Of a stretch of 64,000 nucleotides of DNA, positions 62,341 through 64,000 are shown piece after piece. Every line of letters starts with the position of its first letter. Within the stretch, counting starts at the first letter, position 1. The translations under genes were made by a program, and so were the position numbers. Source of the stretch: Epiperipatus broadwayi (Eukaryota > Onychophora > Udeonychophora > Euonychophora > Peripatidae); contig JAQFVV010000182.1 of the NCBI GenBank assembly GCA_028023455.1, forward strand, positions 2,416,001 through 2,480,000, read 5' to 3'. The notes under the pieces were generated by a model. That model saw only the letters and a program-made list of their open reading frames with translations, was not told where the DNA came from and did no database searches.

Positions 62341-63690
62341 AAAGTCTGCAGACTGATTTGTTTTACTAAATGGTAGTAACTCGCTCTATAACCCTCTAGC
62401 CTAGAACTATATGTGTTGAGCATTCTTGATTAATTAATAGATACTAAATGTTAGTATCAATCAAATCTTCATACTAGTTTTTGACTAACGGCTTATCAGT
62501 GAAAAATACTGAATTGCACATATCTATCAAGTGTCCATGTTTATTTCTGTTAATATTAATCAAGATAACTTAAAAGATTTAATAATTTAAAGTTTTTGAT
62601 TTACGACTAATCCTATATATCTCTAGATTCAGTATTATATCAACAAATGCCTAAATTCTAATGATCTCATTTATATGCTTACTATAGCCAATTTTGTTTT
62701 TTTTCAGAATAAGCATGATTTAGTAAAACAAAAGTTACCACCACTGCTAGCTTATGCTTAACATTAATGGTAATCTGTGTTAATATCATTCAGTTATAGA
62801 GCCATATATGTAAGCATAAGTAAATTACTGGTGTTGATACAGATTTTAACTATAAACTAGGAATAATATGAGATTTGGCTTTTGCCATATATCACCTTGC
62901 CTCCAGAAGTGGACTAGTCCAGATTCCTTCCTTATCTGATAGAATTGAGCATTCATTGCTGCTAACCAATGTGTGAACATATAAATAAAACACAGCCAAT
63001 TGTTAGTATGGGTCAATAGGCAATGATGTGCTCTGAATCCGATTGCTTTCAGTCAGGTTGGGAATCTGGCAATAAATAGTCTTTTTGAAGGGACGGTATT
63101 TGTTCTCCATTGAAACCACTGCTAACAGTGAGCGTTTCCATTATAGCCATTACACTATAGTTCTATGCAGTGAGTCAAGTCCATGTTAGGACTGGGAGCT
63201 GCTAAGACCAGAGCTGACTCAAGGCAAACTGTCTGGTACAGCCGGAAGAATTATTGGACAAACTCATGAGGCAGACTGTTGGATACAGTTAGAAGTGGGT
63301 TGAGTTTCGAGCACCTTGGCCTTGCATTAATTGATATTATATACATGGCAGTATATCTATTGATATTATATAATTAAATATATTTAATCCTAATAAATCA
63401 TATTAATTGAACTTCAGTTGTTCGTATTTTTTGTTAATGTAGGTTTGAGTCTGTACATCTTTTACCAAAGGGTTAAATGTGCCTACAGTTAGCATATAAC
63501 TGACATTAATAAAAATTTATACTTGCTCAAATAGTATATACTATTGAAGATAAAGATTTGAAAGTTTTAACAACTTAAGATTCTGAACCCAAATCAACTT
63601 GCTTATTATTCTAAAAGTCTGATACTATTAGTAACTTCATATTTTAGTGATTTCAATTATATGCTATTTATAGGCACTTTTTGATCCTTT
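62341..63690. other. less AT-rich patch, unrecognised repeat or gene fragment
   Basis: From about 62870 to 63335 the sequence has balanced composition, with few homopolymers and many non-AT words (AGTGGACTAGTCCAGATTCC, GGAGCTGCTAAGACCAGAGC), unlike the preceding 12 kb. No open frame of useful length, tRNA or terminal repeats. It could be an old mobile element or regulatory DNA. Confidence 0.4.
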
Positions 63691-64000
63691 GGTGTAACAG
63701 TCAAAACACGTGTATCTCGTTAACATATTGCAGAATTCGACCACCACACAGAACAGCAGCACCATCGAGTAGTGAAGCCACCGTTAATACTGAGTTCGAA
63801 CATAGTTTATCGGTTCCACAATACAATCTACGGAATAACGCCTCTGATGCGACATAAGTAAACACTTCTTTAGGCACGGTGGTCAGGGAGATGCACGAGA
63901 TTCATGGGTTTTGTTTCCGAGTTGGCCAACAATCAAACGAATATTAATTAATATATATAATCGAGGAAATGTCTATAATGGGCATCGAATAAATGAAAAC
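63691..64000. other. CpG-richer sequence running off the window end
   Basis: Contains many CpGs (TCTCGTTAAC, ATTCGACCACC, CATCGAGTAG, TACGGAATAACGCC) and almost no homopolymers, like the block at 13.0-15.9 kb. It may be the edge of an element or gene that continues beyond the window. Confidence 0.4.

Noticed and set aside
1-64000. CRISPR arrays, operons, ribosome binding sites, riboswitches
   Set aside because: The DNA is eukaryotic; repeats with regular spacing seen here (33381..33472, 33768..34065, 43580..43790) have no CRISPR organisation.

Overview
The window is AT-rich animal nuclear DNA (well over 70% A+T by eye), full of homopolymers, TA/TG/CA and ATT/ATC microsatellites and transposon debris, with a very low gene density. 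An invertebrate fits best. The mixture of Merlin, hAT and Tigger-like DNA transposons, tRNA-headed SINEs, decayed LINE reverse transcriptases and (TA)(TG)(TA) microsatellites looks like a lophotrochozoan, perhaps a cephalopod mollusc. That assignment is inference; no species marker is present. There is no prokaryotic organisation, CRISPR array, rRNA or convincing tRNA gene.

Only one intact, gene-like reading frame is visible: 53281..53910 (+), 209 codons. It encodes an N-terminal Brinker/Tigger-type helix-turn-helix, a CENP-B-type helix-turn-helix, and a short C-terminal tail with a CtBP-like PLNFS motif and a basic end, with no transposase catalytic domain. It looks like a host DNA-binding protein derived from a pogo/Tigger transposase.

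Layout: 1-6 kb AT-rich with one fold-back insertion; 6-9.1 kb hAT remnant, local direct repeats, a TA-flanked MITE and a ~477 bp repeat; 9.75-12.08 kb a 5'-truncated LINE with a 13 bp target duplication; 13.0-15.9 kb an unexplained block with few homopolymers and more CpG; 15.9-17.3 kb a decayed LINE interrupted and followed by two fold-back insertions; 20.5-24.2 kb a hAT element with a Merlin element nested in its transposase gene; 24.2-25.7 kb three SINE copies; 26.7-27.9 kb Tigger/mariner-type ends; 31 and 36 kb decayed LINEs; 37-38 kb a large diverged inverted repeat; 39.0-39.3 kb a hAT MITE; 39.7-40.5 kb the largest fold-back insertion; 46.9-48.6 and 49.4-50.6 kb two more Merlin elements; 50.6-62.3 kb no recognisable transposon, around the one gene; 62.3-64 kb a GC-richer end.

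The most unusual pattern is structural. Four unrelated insertions (near 1.6, 16.0, 17.2 and 40.1 kb) are each an almost complete inverted repeat with a one-sided unpaired tail. Each is bracketed by a 14-17 bp exact direct repeat. This looks like target-primed insertion of a cDNA that snapped back on itself, rather than ordinary DNA-transposon MITEs. Boundaries defined by target-site duplications were read directly from the sequence; family names rest on remembered family features, without a database search.
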